Shown here in pieces: positions 38,506 through 56,400 of a stretch of 64,000 nt of DNA; position 1 is the first letter of the stretch; each line of letters begins with the position of its first letter. The stretch is from Halocaridina rubra (lineage: Eukaryota > Arthropoda > Malacostraca > Decapoda > Atyidae). A program made the position numbers and the translations under genes. A model generated the notes under the pieces. It saw nothing but the letters and a program-made list of their open reading frames with translations. It made no database searches and was not told the DNA's origin. The DNA is taken from NCBI GenBank assembly GCA_037179515.1, contig JAXCGZ010005684.1:165001-229000 (forward strand), in the 5' to 3' direction.

Positions 38506-39162
38506 TCATAGAAAATAATAATGCTGTAATAAAAATGTTAACAATAATGTTAATAATAATGTAGTAAGTATGCCACTAGATACAGGATCGTTATTATCGG
38601 CATCATTTCCATATTTGTTTTCCTTACAATGAGAATAATTAGTTCTTAATGAGCAGCAACTATTTGTCCAAAAGAAAACTATATAGTTTGGCTTTGAAAG
38701 CTGTGAAGGAGGATGCATTTTTAAGATGCTCTGGAATATTATTGGCCCTTTGATAGTGATCATCTTTGAACCTGCTTCTGTGTTTGTTCTGTGAATAAAG
38801 AGCTCACTGCTCTGTCTTGTGTTGGTTCCCCTTATATCCCTGACTGTTTTTAAATCAAATAGCCAGCTAGGATAATGATGGTCCAAAATTTTTAATACAA
38901 AAACATAAATAGCATAAGCGAACTTATTTTCTGCCCGCAGCCACCCAAGTTTATTGAGAGCTGGTGTGATGTGGTCATATTTTCTTATTCCTCCCAGGGC
39001 AACTCGAGCTGCAAAATTAATAAGCTTCTGTATTCTGTTTAACTGAGTCTTAGTGATAGCTCCCCAAACAGTTGTGCAGTAATTAATGTGACTTAGGGCT
39101 AGAGACTCAACAACAGTTATTCGAGTGGTAGTCTCAAAATTGTTCCTGTAACCTTTTTGCAT
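38506..39162 (-). pseudogene. C-terminal region of the nested LINE ORF2
   Basis: 218 codons: VESLALSHINYCTTVWG, RIQKLINFAARVALGG, DHITPALNKLGWL, then LFIHRTNTEAGSK. This is the usual post-RT region with an INYC..VWG motif. The final 40 codons run through AT-rich 3' UTR and are unlikely to be part of the original protein. Confidence 0.75.
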
Positions 39163-40223
39163 ACTTTATCTATGTGGGAATCAAACAACATGTGGTTATC
39201 AAAGTGAATTCCTAGGTTTTTGACTGTTTTGCTAGGTGTGATAATATTGTCGCAAAAATTAATTGTTGTGTTTTCTGGAATCTGTGCTATGTGGAACCTT
39301 GAACCAATAAATATGCACTGTGTTTTACTTTCGTTAATTAACATCCCAATTTCTTGGAAATAGGTTTGAATTTTTGACAGTGTTTTCTGCTCTTAAAGTT
39401 AGCTCTGGGAGATTATTAATATCACCACTAAGGAGTAGTTGAGTGCTATCTGCATATTGTACGACTAGACAGTTAGAAATGAAAGAAGATAGATCATTTA
39501 CGCAAATGGAGAAGAGGATAGGACCAAGTACTGATCCCTGAGGAACACCAAATGATTCATTTTTTGGCACAGAGATACTGTTGTTAAGACGTATAGACTG
39601 TTTACGATTAGATAGATACTCGCTAAACCAGCTTGGATCAATATTTAAGTTAGTACATTTACTTAAAAGAATTTCATGGCTTACACTGTCGAAGGCTTTT
39701 GATAAGTCCAATAATACAAGCATAGATATTTTTTTTCATATCTATATTATTATAGATACTATTCGTAACTTTAAGCAGTGCAGTTTCCGTCGAAAGTTTC
39801 GGTCTGAAACCATGTTGGTTAATACTTAATAGTCTATTTGATTCTAAATATGACATAAGTTGGCATGCAACAATTTTTTCTAATATTTTAGAGAAAATAG
39901 GTAGCAGGGAAATGGGACGATAGTTTGTCACATCTTCTCTGTCCCCCTTTTTTATGCAGAGGTATTACATGTGATATTTTCCAAGAGTCAGGAAACTTTT
40001 TAGTAACAATGGAAGTGTTCATAATAGTTAGAATATAGGATGCAATCATGGGTAGAGCATATTTAATGAATTGAAATGGTATACCATCTGAACCATAAGA
40101 GCCAGAGTTTCTTAGGCTCTTTATGGTATGAATTAGGGTAGCACAATCGATAGGATTTATCTTGAAGTACTCTCTTGTGTTTACATTGGAAGAATTGTCA
40201 TTTAAGCAATTACTCATATTCAC
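39117..40223 (-). pseudogene. Reverse transcriptase of the nested LINE, frameshifted
   Basis: Order on the - strand: SYGSDGIPFQFIKYALP and WKISHVIPLHKKGG (39888-40223), NYRPISLLPIFSKILEK and QHGFRPKLSTETALLK (39674-39931), LLDLSKAFDSVSHEILL, FGVPQGSVLGPILFSICVND and VQYADSTQLLL (39334-39723). YADD is YADS here, so the second catalytic Asp is lost. Three frame changes. Confidence 0.8.
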
Positions 40224-41051
40224 TTAGTTGATGTTTTCTTGAGTGTTTTCATATGTATTTTTGCCAACGTTAGCAAAATAGTTATTAAAGTTTTCTGCTT
40301 TGACTTTCAACTCCGTAATATTTTCATAACTTTCTGAGGTACTCTTTTCATTTGGTATCATGCTTCTAATCACTTTCCATGTTGCTGCTGTATCATGTCC
40401 AGAGTCATTAAATTGTTTTTTGTAAAAGTCTTTTTTACTTACACTGATGAGAGATCTGACACGTTTCTTTTCTGTTTTATAACGTTCTCGGAGAGTCATA
40501 TCATATCTATTCATTTTTAGCTCTTTTTGTATTTGATTTCTGATTTGCATTGCCTCTTTGATGTCATTAGTTAGCCAGGGGGCTGAGGGGCGGGTTATAT
40601 TTCTAGTTACAATTGGTGCACAACTATCTAAGCATTCAAGGAAGACTTTTGTTAGAATCTCAACCTGCAAATCGACGTTATCTGTATATTTAATTCTATT
40701 AAGTGCATTTGTGTTGTTGATTAATGTTTCACAAAAGATATCAGGGGAGTAATTTTTTAGACACCGGAATGTCTTGAGGAGAGGCTTCCTTTTGGGCTTG
40801 TTTATGTTTAGCATAGCAATGTTCAGCTCGTGGTCTGCAATTGGGCAGGGTACTACGTCCCAATAGAGTATACTTTCCACTTTATTTGTTATTATCAGAT
40901 CTATAAGAGTCCTAGAATTAGGGGTTATGCGGGTCGGTTTTGTCACTATTTGTGTTAACTTCACAGTGTTGATCACCCTTTTCATTTTTGTATCTGCTGA
41001 GAGCAAGTCATCATTAAAATCACCAAGTATGTATATGGGTTTATGACGCAC
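40224..41051 (-). pseudogene. Endonuclease C-terminal part and RT linker of the nested LINE
   Basis: 275 codons: KPIYILGDFNDDLLSAD, LIDLIITNKVESI, CPIADHELNIAMLNI (the catalytic SDH replaced by ADH), then the linker APWLTNDIKEAMQIRNQ and FNNYFANVGKNTYENTQ. The first half of the endonuclease is missing. Confidence 0.8.
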
Positions 41052-41094
41052 ACAGATATTTCTGAATGTTTCTAGCAGATGATTGAATAAGAGA

Positions 41095-41692
41095 CGAAGA
41101 CCTAAGCAGTCTGCATGAGTGATCAGAAAAGCGGCTAATGAAATTCAATACTTCAGATTGTAAGGTAACGAGACTGGGTACAAGTGCAAGAAGGCCCAAG
41201 TTTGGATACTCAATAGCAACAGCAGAACTTTAAGAGACAGAGAATGAGAGAGATCTAGGAGTAAACATACTGGCAGATTTGTCTCTGGAAATGCATATAA
41301 ATGGAATAGTATGGGCAGAATATGCTTTCTTAGCAAATGTAAGAGTAGCCTTCTGACGAGTGGACAAAGAAATGTTCAGAAATATTTATGTAACCTATGT
41401 GAGGCCAAAGCCTGAATATGCAGTCCTCTTTTGGGAACTACACTTGAAAAAGCGCTAAATTAAACTGGAAAAAGTTCAAAGACATGCCACAAAACTGGTT
41501 CCAGAATTATGCAATCACAGGTATGAGGAGAGGAGAGGGTAAGCGATAAGGTAGTTAATGCTAACTCACTTCATAGTTTTAAGGACAAGTATGATAATAT
41601 TATTGAACACAAAAATGGAACCGACAAGGAGACTGAAAGCTACGAGCATGGGGCTCTTTCCCGTAAGCACAAGTAGGTAATTACACACTAAT
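41095..41692 (+). mobile_element. CR1-like copy 6, right part (resumes after nested LINE)
   Basis: Picks up the CR1-like RT thumb at CTAAGCAGTCTGCATGAGTG and continues, with stops and deletions, to the 3' UTR GGGCTCTTTCCCGTAAGCAC and the tail end AGTAGGTAATTACACAC. Confirms that 38364-41094 is an insertion. Confidence 0.85.
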
Positions 41693-41826
41693 AAAATAAA
41701 TAAGCATGTTGAATTTATTATATCTGCAGTGTACAGGTATATTATATTGTAATATTGGATGTTGAGCTTGATGTAGTGTATTGGGAATCTTTGCAGTGCT
41801 AGGCCAGATGGTCAAGAGTCGTGTTA

Positions 41827-42835
<1,009 letters not shown>

Positions 42836-43721
42836 GTGGTGTAGTGGTAGCGCCTTGACTTAGTAATCATAAGTCGTAGGTTCGAGTCCCGGTCGGGGTA
42901 AAAAATGATTCATGTTTTCACATATGTAATGTGCTTATTTGTATTTCATGGCCCGAATGAGATTGGGAATTGAATTAAATGCTAAAATGAAGCCACGAGT
43001 GAGGTTGGGGAATCTGTAACATGAACATAGTGGCATTCAGTTAGAATGCGTTCATTCCTAAGTATAGCAGATATAAGCTATAAGGTTGGGTTCCTTTTAA
43101 CCTTCTGTGGTGTAGTGGTAGCGCCTTGACTTAGTAATCATAATTCGTAGGTTCGAGTCCCGGTCGGGGTAAAAAATGATTCATGTTTTCACATATGTAA
43201 TGTGCTTATTTGTATTTCATGGCCCGAATGAGATTGGGAATTGAATTAAATGCTAAAATGAAGCCATGAGTGAGGTTGGGGAATCTGTAATATGAACATA
43301 GTGGCATTCAGTTAGAATGCATTCATTCCTAAGTATAGCAGATATAAGCTATAAGGTTGGGTTCCTTTTAACCTTCTGTGGTGTAGTGGTAGCGCCTTGA
43401 CTTAGTAATCATAAGTCGTAGGTTCGAGTCCCGGTCGGGGTAAAAAATGATTCATGTTTTCACATATGTAATGTGCTTATTTGTATTTCATGGCCCGAAT
43501 GAGATTGGGAATTGAATTAAATGCTAAAATGAAGCCACGAGTGAGGTTGGGGAATCTGTAATATGAACATAGTGGCATTCAGTTAGAATGCATTCATTCC
43601 TAAGTATAGCAGATATAAGCTATAAGGTTAGGTTCCTTTTAACCTTTTGTGGTGTAGTGGTAGCGCCTTGACTTAGTAATCATAAGTCGTAGGTTCGAGT
43701 TCCGGTCGGGGTAAAAAATGA

Positions 43722-43725
<4 letters not shown>
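42836..43725 (+). repeat. Mirror half of the tRNA-related array, + orientation (3.3 units)
   Basis: Same unit, opposite strand: GGTCGGGGTA ends at 42900, 43171, 43442 and 43713 (271-bp period). The centre at about 42835-42863 leaves a short unpaired spacer, so the two halves form a 1.8 kb palindrome with nearly identical arms. Point differences (AATTCG at 43143, GAGTTCC at 43699) show the copies have started to diverge. Confidence 0.9.

Positions 43726-43816
<91 letters not shown>
43726..43816. repeat. (TA)n microsatellite
   Basis: About 45 TA units between the tRNA-like array and CR1-like copy 7; the array thus has (TA)n on both sides. Confidence 0.98.
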
Positions 43817-43819
<3 letters not shown>

Positions 43820-43829
43820 TGTATGTATG

Positions 43830-44742
43830 TGTGATTACCTAATTGTGATTACCTAATTGTGTTTACGGGAAAGAGCCCAAAACTCGTATCTTCCCGTCTC
43901 CTGATCGGTTCCATTTTAGACTTAGTGATACTTATCATACCTGTCCTTAATACTATGGATTGAGATAGCATTAACTACCTCCTCGCTTAGCCAATTCCAA
44001 TTATCAACTACTCTTACACTGAAAAAGTATTTCCTTACATCCTGCAAAGAAGTTTTCTTACCAAGCTTCAAACTATGACCTCTAGTTCTAGAGCCAGCCA
44101 TATCAAAATATCCATCCCTATCCACTCTATCATAACCATGAAGGAATTTAAAGACTGTCACCATATCCCCCCTCACTCTTCTAGCTTCGAGTGATGGTAA
44201 GTCTAATTCCCTCAGCCTCTCACCATAACTGAGATTGCGTATTTCTGGCACCAGTTTCGTGGCATGTCTTTGAACTTTTTCAAGCTTAGCTATGTGCTTT
44301 TTCAAGTGCGGATTCCAAAAGGGGGCTGCATATTCGAGTTTTGGCCTCACATAGGTTACATAAATATTTCTGAACATTTCCTTGTCCATGTGCCTGAAGG
44401 CTACCCTTACATTTGATAAGAATGCATATGCTGCCCTTACTATGCCATTTATATGTATTTCTGGAGACAAATCTGCCAGTATGTTTACTCCTAGATCTCT
44501 CTCATTTTCTATCTCTTGAAGTTTTACTCCAGCCACCGAGTAGTCAAGCTTGGGCCTTCTTGCACTTGGACCCATTCTCATTACCTTACATTTTGAAGTA
44601 CTGAATTTCATTAGCCACTTTTCTGACCACTCATGCAGATTATTTAGATCCTCCTGAAGTTCTCTACCATTGTTCTTGTTTTTTACTTTCTTCACAATCT
44701 TTGCATCATCTGCAAACATATTCATGAATGCATTTACAGACT
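43830..44742 (-). mobile_element. CR1-like copy 7: C-terminal 267 codons and 3' end
   Basis: - strand open frame 43922-44725 from MNMFADDAKIVKK to RYDKYH and stop, uninterrupted, then 3' UTR and tail (AATTAGGTAATCAC units near 43831-43860). Its truncated 5' end touches the (AC)n tail of copy 8 at about 44742. Confidence 0.92.
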
Positions 44743-46500
<1,758 letters not shown>

Positions 46501-46519
46501 GGCCTTGAAGAAAGACTTA

Positions 46520-47872
<1,353 letters not shown>

Positions 47873-47875
47873 TTA

Positions 47876-48152
47876 TGCATTGAATATCCCAGTTGAAGAG
47901 TAACATTCCTCTCGTCCAGAATTGATTCTTTGACACCGTTTTCTTGAAGGCTTGCAGTTCGAGCTTTCGAAGGCTTCAAGCCTCCATCGTCAGGAAAGAG
48001 AAGAAGCAATGGTAAATGAAACCCTGTTGGAAAAGACGATGGTTGGGAAGCTCCGCTTCCAGGGGGCAGAGTATATTTTTCCAAGAGTAAGTCTTCAACA
48101 ACCAGAGCTTAAAATTAATTATTCCTCGGTGCCTGTCCGAGGATTCCATGGA
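47876..48152 (-). repeat. Possible Penelope-like element terminal fragment
   Basis: On the - strand CTGACGA (47987-47993) and GAAA (47965-47968) surround a hairpin AGGCT/AGCCT, the layout of a hammerhead ribozyme core, as described for Penelope-like elements. Pairing for stems I and III is not convincing, and no RT is present. An open frame on + (47952-48260) is not believed to be a gene. Confidence 0.3.
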
Positions 48153-48851
<699 letters not shown>

Positions 48852-49046
48852 ACTCAGACATTACAAGGTCCAAAATTTAAACTCCTTAAGCATGATATCA
48901 TTCAAGAGAAGGAAGTCGACCAAGATTTTAGCCAATTACAGATGGAACTACTTTCAGCAGATACTCTTGAAGATCAGTTTACTATAATCCAAGAATTGCA
49001 GCAAAGTGCATCTAACTACTCGACCATTAGAAGACTCTTCTGGAAA
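48852..49046 (+). CDS. C12orf56: Exon 7 in window of the C12orf56-like gene
   Basis: Acceptor ATTTCTTGCAG, donor GTATGT; 65 codons, phase 0 to 0. It reads TQTLQGPKFKLLKHDIIQ, then a helical stretch QLQMELLSADTLEDQF, ending NYSTIRRLFWK. The run -RRLFWK is one of the most recognisable points of the family. In frame an upstream ATG lies in the intron and is not used. Confidence 0.85.
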
Positions 49047-49956
<910 letters not shown>

Positions 49957-50171
49957 ATTTCAAATTCTGTATTGAAACTGGCTAAGCTTTTTTTTTTCTA
50001 TTTAGTATTCCAGGTTTGGATTTGAGTGTTCATCTCTTTTGATACTGTTCTTGGAGTGGAAATGATATAATTTGTAGATGAACATGACTCTTCATTTAAA
50101 GTTGAGGGTCTTTAAAAATCTTGTAAAAAACCTTAAAGAAATGTACTGTATAAAGTTCAATAAATTTTCAG

Positions 50172-50363
50172 GACCCGAATATGCTTAAGACCATAAGAAG
50201 CTATATAAGAAAGTATTTAAAATCAAACAGTGGTGTTAGAAGGCGAAGTGTTGTTGAGGATGAACTGCAGGAACGACAAGATGAATTAGAAGTTTTAGCC
50301 CTCTCTTTTGAAACTCTAGCGTCATGTCTACAGAGAACACAGAGATGCCCTTTCAAAATAAAG
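50172..50363 (+). CDS. C12orf56: Exon 8 in window of the C12orf56-like gene
   Basis: Acceptor AATTTTCAG, donor GTAAGA; 64 codons, phase 0 to 0. It begins DPNMLKTIRSYIRKYL, has a basic patch GVRRRSVVEDELQERQ, then a helix DELEVLALSFETLASCLQR. Composition and position match a helical segment after the RRLFWK block in the family. Confidence 0.82.
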
Positions 50364-51729
50364 GTAAGAGTTCAATTAAAACTATTACCTAGATAATTTT
50401 ATATTCAAGTATGAGCGGGATAAATTAAGAAAAGTGGGATTGTTAACCCATTCCCATATCCTCTCCAGATTTCTCCTATGTAATGCTGGGACTTTGAAGG
50501 TATTATTTTCTCTCCTGATCTGAAAGATAATCTATACTCTTTGACTGATATGAAAAGCATATTGCATAGAATAAGTACCTATGATGATAATATATATGTT
50601 ATGCCTTTTAAGGCTCTTTTAGGAAATTGCGTCCTATGGGATCATAATTTTAGGTCTTCGCATTGCATATTGTAATGAGACTCTTTCATATTCATCGTTT
50701 TGGTTAAGTAGTTCTCTTAAGTAGACATACAGTACTTTATATTAACTTAAGTTATTAGTTAGAAGTGTGCTATTATTTGAGTTTTAGTGAGGATTGAAAA
50801 GACTGTCTGTATTTCGAACTTAACTCATACAGGGTTTTTGCTATGCTCAATAATGTCTCTAAGATTTTATTTTTGTAGCCTTCCTTCTTCTTAATTCGAC
50901 TCCAATGTTTGTTATTCCTATTGGTGTCTTGTCACCCATTGTTAACAGTAACTTCGAGATTGTAATATGTGTGGACATGCTTTATATAATTTTGTTATTG
51001 ATCTCAGATGAGTTATTAGTTAGTGACAGAGAGACATGTTATTCTGTTTATGATTGTTAACGTTGCATTCAATGGATAAACCACTTGACTTAGTAAACAT
51101 TTTCACCTAATGATTCAAGTTTAGCATCAGAGAAGTGGACTAACGTCCAATAGACACAACCATTTCTATTTTGTATTTTTAAACTATAAAATAGATGCTA
51201 TCCCCAGTGTCTACGCCTGCTACCAACTTAAATTGGATGTATATTGCAATGTATCATGGTTATTCTTGCCAGTGATGTCGCTTGCTCACATTACTAATTT
51301 TTAGCATTGTGTTCAGATCATCTTGTTCAGAATGTTCCTATTTCTCTCTCCATAATTTCTCTATATCTGTAACTATAATATAGTGAAGTTCTGATTTGCA
51401 AGGACCCTGTGAATTTCCCTCTGATTCAGACCAGCTGAAGACTTGTAGACATTCATTACTTAGAGCCAGCAACATAGCTTACAGTGTAGTAGTTTTTTTT
51501 TTTTTATCTTGACAACAGACTTTAAATTACTCACTTTCTTTGCTCCTCTTATATCTCTTCCTTTACAGACCTCTCCAGAATTCATGTTATATGTTATATG
51601 AACCTCTCAAATGGGGAGGGTATTTTTCTCATTTCCAAGTAAACTTTGACATATTGAAACTAATAATGTGTTCTTGAGGGAACTCAAAAAATTTCATCTC
51701 ATTTTATATGTTTACTTTATTTTTAACAG
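50364..51729. other. Intron 8
   Basis: Mostly unassigned. 51540-51660 resembles 55830-55940 (TTTACAGACC, AATGGGGAGGG shared), so it may be a small piece of the same DIRS-like repeat. Poly(T) at 51490-51503. Confidence 0.45.
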
Positions 51730-51888
51730 ATATTGCGGCAAAGTAAGAACTCATACCTAAAGGAACTGATTACTGAAACAATGACTGTCCCCTCAATTCC
51801 CTCTGCCCAGAAACTTATGTGTGATCGTTGGCTCACTGATTTCAGGGAACTTGCCTCTGATGCGTGGGAAAATTTACCTGAGAGTGAG
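51730..51888 (+). CDS. C12orf56: Exon 9 in window of the C12orf56-like gene
   Basis: Acceptor TTTTTAACAG, donor GTATGT; 53 codons, phase 0 to 0. It starts ILRQSKNSYLKELITE and ends WENLPESE. Followed by a 6.7 kb intron with a DIRS-like remnant. Alternative in-frame readthrough of the donor adds about 19 codons before a stop. Confidence 0.8.
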
Positions 51889-53499
51889 GTATGTCGCTTG
51901 CAATTTCCCCATTTCATACAGAGTATTGCTTTTTCTCTCCAGGTTTAGGTGGATGGGCACAACCAAAGGAAATAACTGCATGATAGAATTAAAATTCGGG
52001 TCCATATTTCTATTCATAAGCACACAGAGGCGCTATTAGACTCATACATGCTAAACATGAGCACACCATTGCCAATGCTATATCCAGAATCAGGGCTCAT
52101 ATTTCCCTGATTTATCCTTGGGTTGTGAGAGGAAAAAATACATATCTTATTCCCTGTATGTCATAATCGCCAACTACAATGGATAGGGGAGTAGCGGGAT
52201 GGCAACCTACTTTATGAAATTTCTTTCTTGTACTAAGGCAATTGAAAGAACACCTAAATAGAAAAAGTGCTTGGAGAAGGTATAGCATATTATCTTTAGC
52301 CCTATGCAGCCCACCAATAGGTTTTTTTTCAGTTACAGGGGACTCTTGAAAGCCTCCACTAAAAGAAAAGACTGTTAACGTTCACATACTTTTGCATAAT
52401 TTTTCAAACAGATTTTAATTTATCATGCCCGAAAGTTGAAGACTACAGTTTAGAAGACATGAGTTTTACCTGATGAAGTGTAATATTGGTGCATGGAGGA
52501 AGAAAAAGCGTATTTATCCAAGCCTTTATGCATCCCATCAAAAGTGTTTCTCTCTCTCTTCAGTGAAGGCGTAGATAATCCGGAAGTTACTTGCTGTTAA
52601 AAAAGAAATAAGATGGAACTAGCAGTTCCCGCCATATGTTTATGTTGAGTCTACAAAAGATAGGTTCTAGACCCCATCTTACAATAAAAAAAATATGCCC
52701 TGCCTTCCTTGTTTTGCTGCTACCAAGCCAACCCTTTTATTCAATCATTCTAGACTAAAGCTTGACTTCCGAGAAGTATATAGGGGGTGGGAAAGTTGAC
52801 ATGAAAGGGCTGCATGCAAACGCAGAAAAATATATGTTCCTTCCTGAAATTGCCTTTTTTTGTTTTGTTTTTTCAACGCATCTTCTGAAAAGTTAAATAT
52901 AGAATCTATGGAGGGGGAAGGGATAATTCTAGATCTTGTATAAAATATAAAATCCTCTATATACTTTTTATAGAATTCAGAAAAGTTTTTCATTCTAAAC
53001 AGCAGGGTTATCCCCTGAACAGCTTCTATCGTGGCCTAAATCACAGAGCAATATACAAAGGAATATATGTGTGAGTAATATACAGCCGCTGTGGAGGAAC
53101 AATATTACTGGAAGTTATATTATGCATGCTGTAAGGAATCAATGAGTATAATTAAGATAAAGATAGCAGAGTAACAATAGTCACCTGTAAATATTTAAAG
53201 TAAATGTAAGAGCACAAATAGATGTGGCATTAAATGAGTCATACATATGAAATAAGGAACATGAGGTAATGATTCCTTGAAATATTTAAAAGTAAATTTG
53301 AGACTAGACATAGATGGATAAAATTAGTGTAGACCCTTGGGATAGGAACAGTAAAGTTAAAAAGGATAGTGTGAATAATGTGCACAACTCACTGGAACAG
53401 TGAATATCCGTTCAGTTCAATGTAATAATTGAATGAAATCTTTTATGATGACATGTGGCAGGCTTTCACACCATCATTGATTCATGTAGATCGTGAAAT
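51889..53499. other. Intron 9, first part
   Basis: No ORF or element clearly recognised; may include 3' sequence of the DIRS-like remnant that follows. Confidence 0.4.
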
Positions 53500-56400
53500 A
53501 AAAACCGTCCAGTTGCTTTGCAGATGTCCTACTACCAATGAAAACATTGAATTGGTTTTAGAGAATCAATTTTCTTCATGTCATGGGTGAAGATTTTAAA
53601 TTTTGAATGGGATATCTTTTCAGTAGTGCATAAGTCTTGATGCAGGTGCATATATGAAGTTTGTCCATGCGTCAGGATAAAGCAAAAGAGAAAACTTGTC
53701 TTGTAATGAGAGGAGATGCACAGGCAGGTTTTTAATGCATTCACTGGGCAAAGCACATCGTCTTGGAACGATTTAAAAAAGATTGGCTACTTACGAATAT
53801 GTGGAGACTATTTTTATATTTGAAATTAATCCGGATCTAACTTTACTGACAATAAACCGTCCGCAAGCTGTATGAGGAACTTGTATTTCCTTCTGAGGGC
53901 TAGTGAATCACTGATTCTGTAAGCTGAGGGAAAGAAGGTGAAGAATGTGGCTTTAGTTTGAATAGTAACTTGTGAAACCTCCGAGGTGAAGAACTCTGAT
54001 GCTAAAAGCCCAAACACTGAGAAAATCCCTTCATGTACTTGACTAACGTGTTGGAAACATAAAATTTGAAGCTACAACATAGGAGTTCAGCAAAGGCGGC
54101 TATATAAGTGTCATTCATCACCACTGTGAGATTCTTTGATAAGAATAAATATTCCAAAATATGTCCTGACAAGGAACCTTGCTATGTCCTTTAATTGCAT
54201 GGAATTGTAAAAGCTGCTTGGGCAGTCTTGTACTGTTTTGGCATTGATATCCTTGTAGCGCTCTAGAGAATGAACACAATCTGCTTCGGAAAGGACGAAA
54301 TATCATACTTCCTTAAAAAATTTCAGGGGGGGGGGGTTTAGGAACTTTTTGTGGTTACTAACTCTACATTCTGATGTAGAACTGGATTTTCCATTGGGTA
54401 TAGTGCAGGTTGCCCTCATCTGAAGTTCTGGAAACCATACCTAGTTGGGCCACCAAGGAATTATCAGCGCTAGCTGATTGACTCATCAGTAGAAATTTAT
54501 AGATCAACTGCCAGCAATTTCAGTAACTTGTGAACTCTTCCACTGCTTCTGCATTCTGTCCTCTTCTCGGCAAGAGATTCTGGTCTAATTTCCTGTTATT
54601 TGCTGTGGCAGATAAGTTCACTTGATGGTTGGAACTCTTCCCTCAATTTCTGAAGTGATACCTTGTCCAGAGATCATTTTGATTGGAAGCAGCTTCGGCA
54701 AGACAGACCTTCCACATTGCCACTTTTGATGCTTTCTTTGTAACATGCCGAGCTCGTATTATCCTCTTCCTCAACATTATGGTCGTTGCTAGTACCCATT
54801 GGTTTAGGGCTCAAGACTTTAATGAGCCTCTTCTTATAATGCAATGGACTACAGTCATGTTGACACAGTTCATCCCTAGATAAGAATTCCTCTTTGTTTT
54901 TAAACTTTTCAAGGCAATGCAGAGTGTTACCAGTTCCTTTAAGTTTTATGTTGCTCTGCTTTAGATGTACTGACTAAAATTCATCTCCTTCCTAGCAGCC
55001 AGCATGTGGAATCCCTGGCCTTTGTTTGTAGCATCCATGATTTTTTTTTTTACAGATAGCAGTGGAGGATAGAGGATAGCTTTTCTGAATAAAATTCCGG
55101 TATCTACTTATTTTTCCACTCTGAGTCCTTTCTTCGCAGTTTAAGTTAGAAATTAATTAACTTACTATGAGGAAGTTTTCAGAATGGTTTCCCCTGTGAA
55201 TATGAATTGGAGTTTTACGATTACCTTTGCTATTTCTTTCCTGAAGATTCTAGGTTTCCTTTGGAGACATTTTACTGCTTTCAATATATACTGCTGTTTT
55301 AAATGAGGGAGGCTTTTTGCATAGTTGGACAGGTTCCAATATATACCCAGCCATTTGCAATCCCTGGAAAGTAGTGGACGTGATTTCTTTGTAGTTCACC
55401 AGGAAGGTTCTTTTTCCTATGGCCTTCAGAATATCTTTTGTTATAACACTACCTGATGCTGCCAATCTGTCCCTTATAACCAATTGTCTGAGTAATCAGT
55501 CACCTGCATGTCTGTTACCAGAAATTTACTGAGAATGATATTGGAGACATTTGAAAATGTCTTTGAGGGAATTTTGACACTGAAAGGGAGGATCTGGGAT
55601 CAAAACTTTGTGATTACCAATTTAAAGCCCAAGAATGAAATTAAATATTTGTAGGTTGATGGTGGCAGCATCAATCTTATGAACTTTCATTGAAGATCCT
55701 GAACTTGCAGAGGGGAATGTACCTGGGAATGTACTTGTTGAGAGCAGAAAGGTCTCTGAGTCTTTGTGTATTCTTATTTGAGATCCTAAAGAGCAGGTTT
55801 GAATTCTGAATGAGTTTACTTTCCTTACTGCCCCTCTTGTATCATTTCCTTTACAGACCCTCCTGGAGTTGGTGCCATGTGTTTTTTGAGCCTCTTCAAT
55901 GGGGAGGGGATTTCTCCCACTTCAAAAGTAGCTTTTATTGATCAGATAGTAAACCCAGAAGGAAGATACCAGTTTTTGAAAGCCCACAGACGACCCCCAC
56001 AGTCATTTTCTCCTTCAGTCAAAACGGCTGACAAATCTATTCCTAAATTTTTTCCTCTTTGAGATAACCCTCTTTTCAAAGTCCTAAATACCCTGGTCGA
56101 AGGAGAGACATCCTACATAATATTCTACTTGACTGAGTAAATATTCTTGAGTGGTTCCTTTGTTATGGAGTGGCATGTGATTTCTGAGATCATGAGGCAC
56201 CTGACTGAGTTCCCAAAGGACAAGGCATTTTTCTCTACTTTGGTATGGATCTATAACCCAAGAGGGATGGACTTCCATATTTGCAAGCATTTCTCTTATC
56301 ACTAGTATGACTGTCACCTTAGAAATGTCAACTAAATGGGTTTGACTGTTATTTTCAGAAGCACATGATTGGAGGATTTTCAAGAAGACAGCAGCCCTAC
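53500..56400 (-). mobile_element. DIRS-like (tyrosine recombinase) retrotransposon remnant
   Basis: Read on the - strand, with many frameshifts. RT: SVKEMIQEG near 55850 and RLRDLSALNKYIP (55730-55770) match the RPV-x-DLS-x-LN motif; DYSDNWL (55475-55497) takes the place of the YLDDWL catalytic motif. RNase H and following region: SATANNRKLDQNLLP and AEAVEEFTSY (54500-54620), then LGMVSRTS. Recombinase: YLFLSKNLTVVMNDTYIAAF (54080-54150) and TFFPSAYRISDSLALRR (53880-53960). An RNase H-like piece at 56084-56383 lies on the wrong side and may come from a second copy. Confidence 0.6.

Larger units (their letters stand above)
38364..41094 (-). mobile_element. Antisense non-LTR retrotransposon (Jockey/CR1-superfamily) nested in CR1-like copy 6
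   Basis: On the - strand: endonuclease end and linker (40224-41051), RT in three frames (39888-40223, 39674-39931, 39334-39723, 39117-39344) and C-terminus (38506-39162). The 3' tail is (GTTT)n (38364-38392 on +). Distinct from the CR1-like family in sequence (NYRPISLLPIFSKILEK, NQHGFRPKLSTETALL). 5'-truncated in the endonuclease. Confidence 0.85.

Noticed and set aside
42836..42900. Functional tRNA gene
   Set aside because: Good A and B boxes, but no acceptor-stem pairing and a weak T stem; identical units repeat in tandem with extra flanking sequence.
51730..51948. Exon 9 read through into the intron as a small gene
   Set aside because: A GTATGT donor at 51889 and matching phases support splicing instead.
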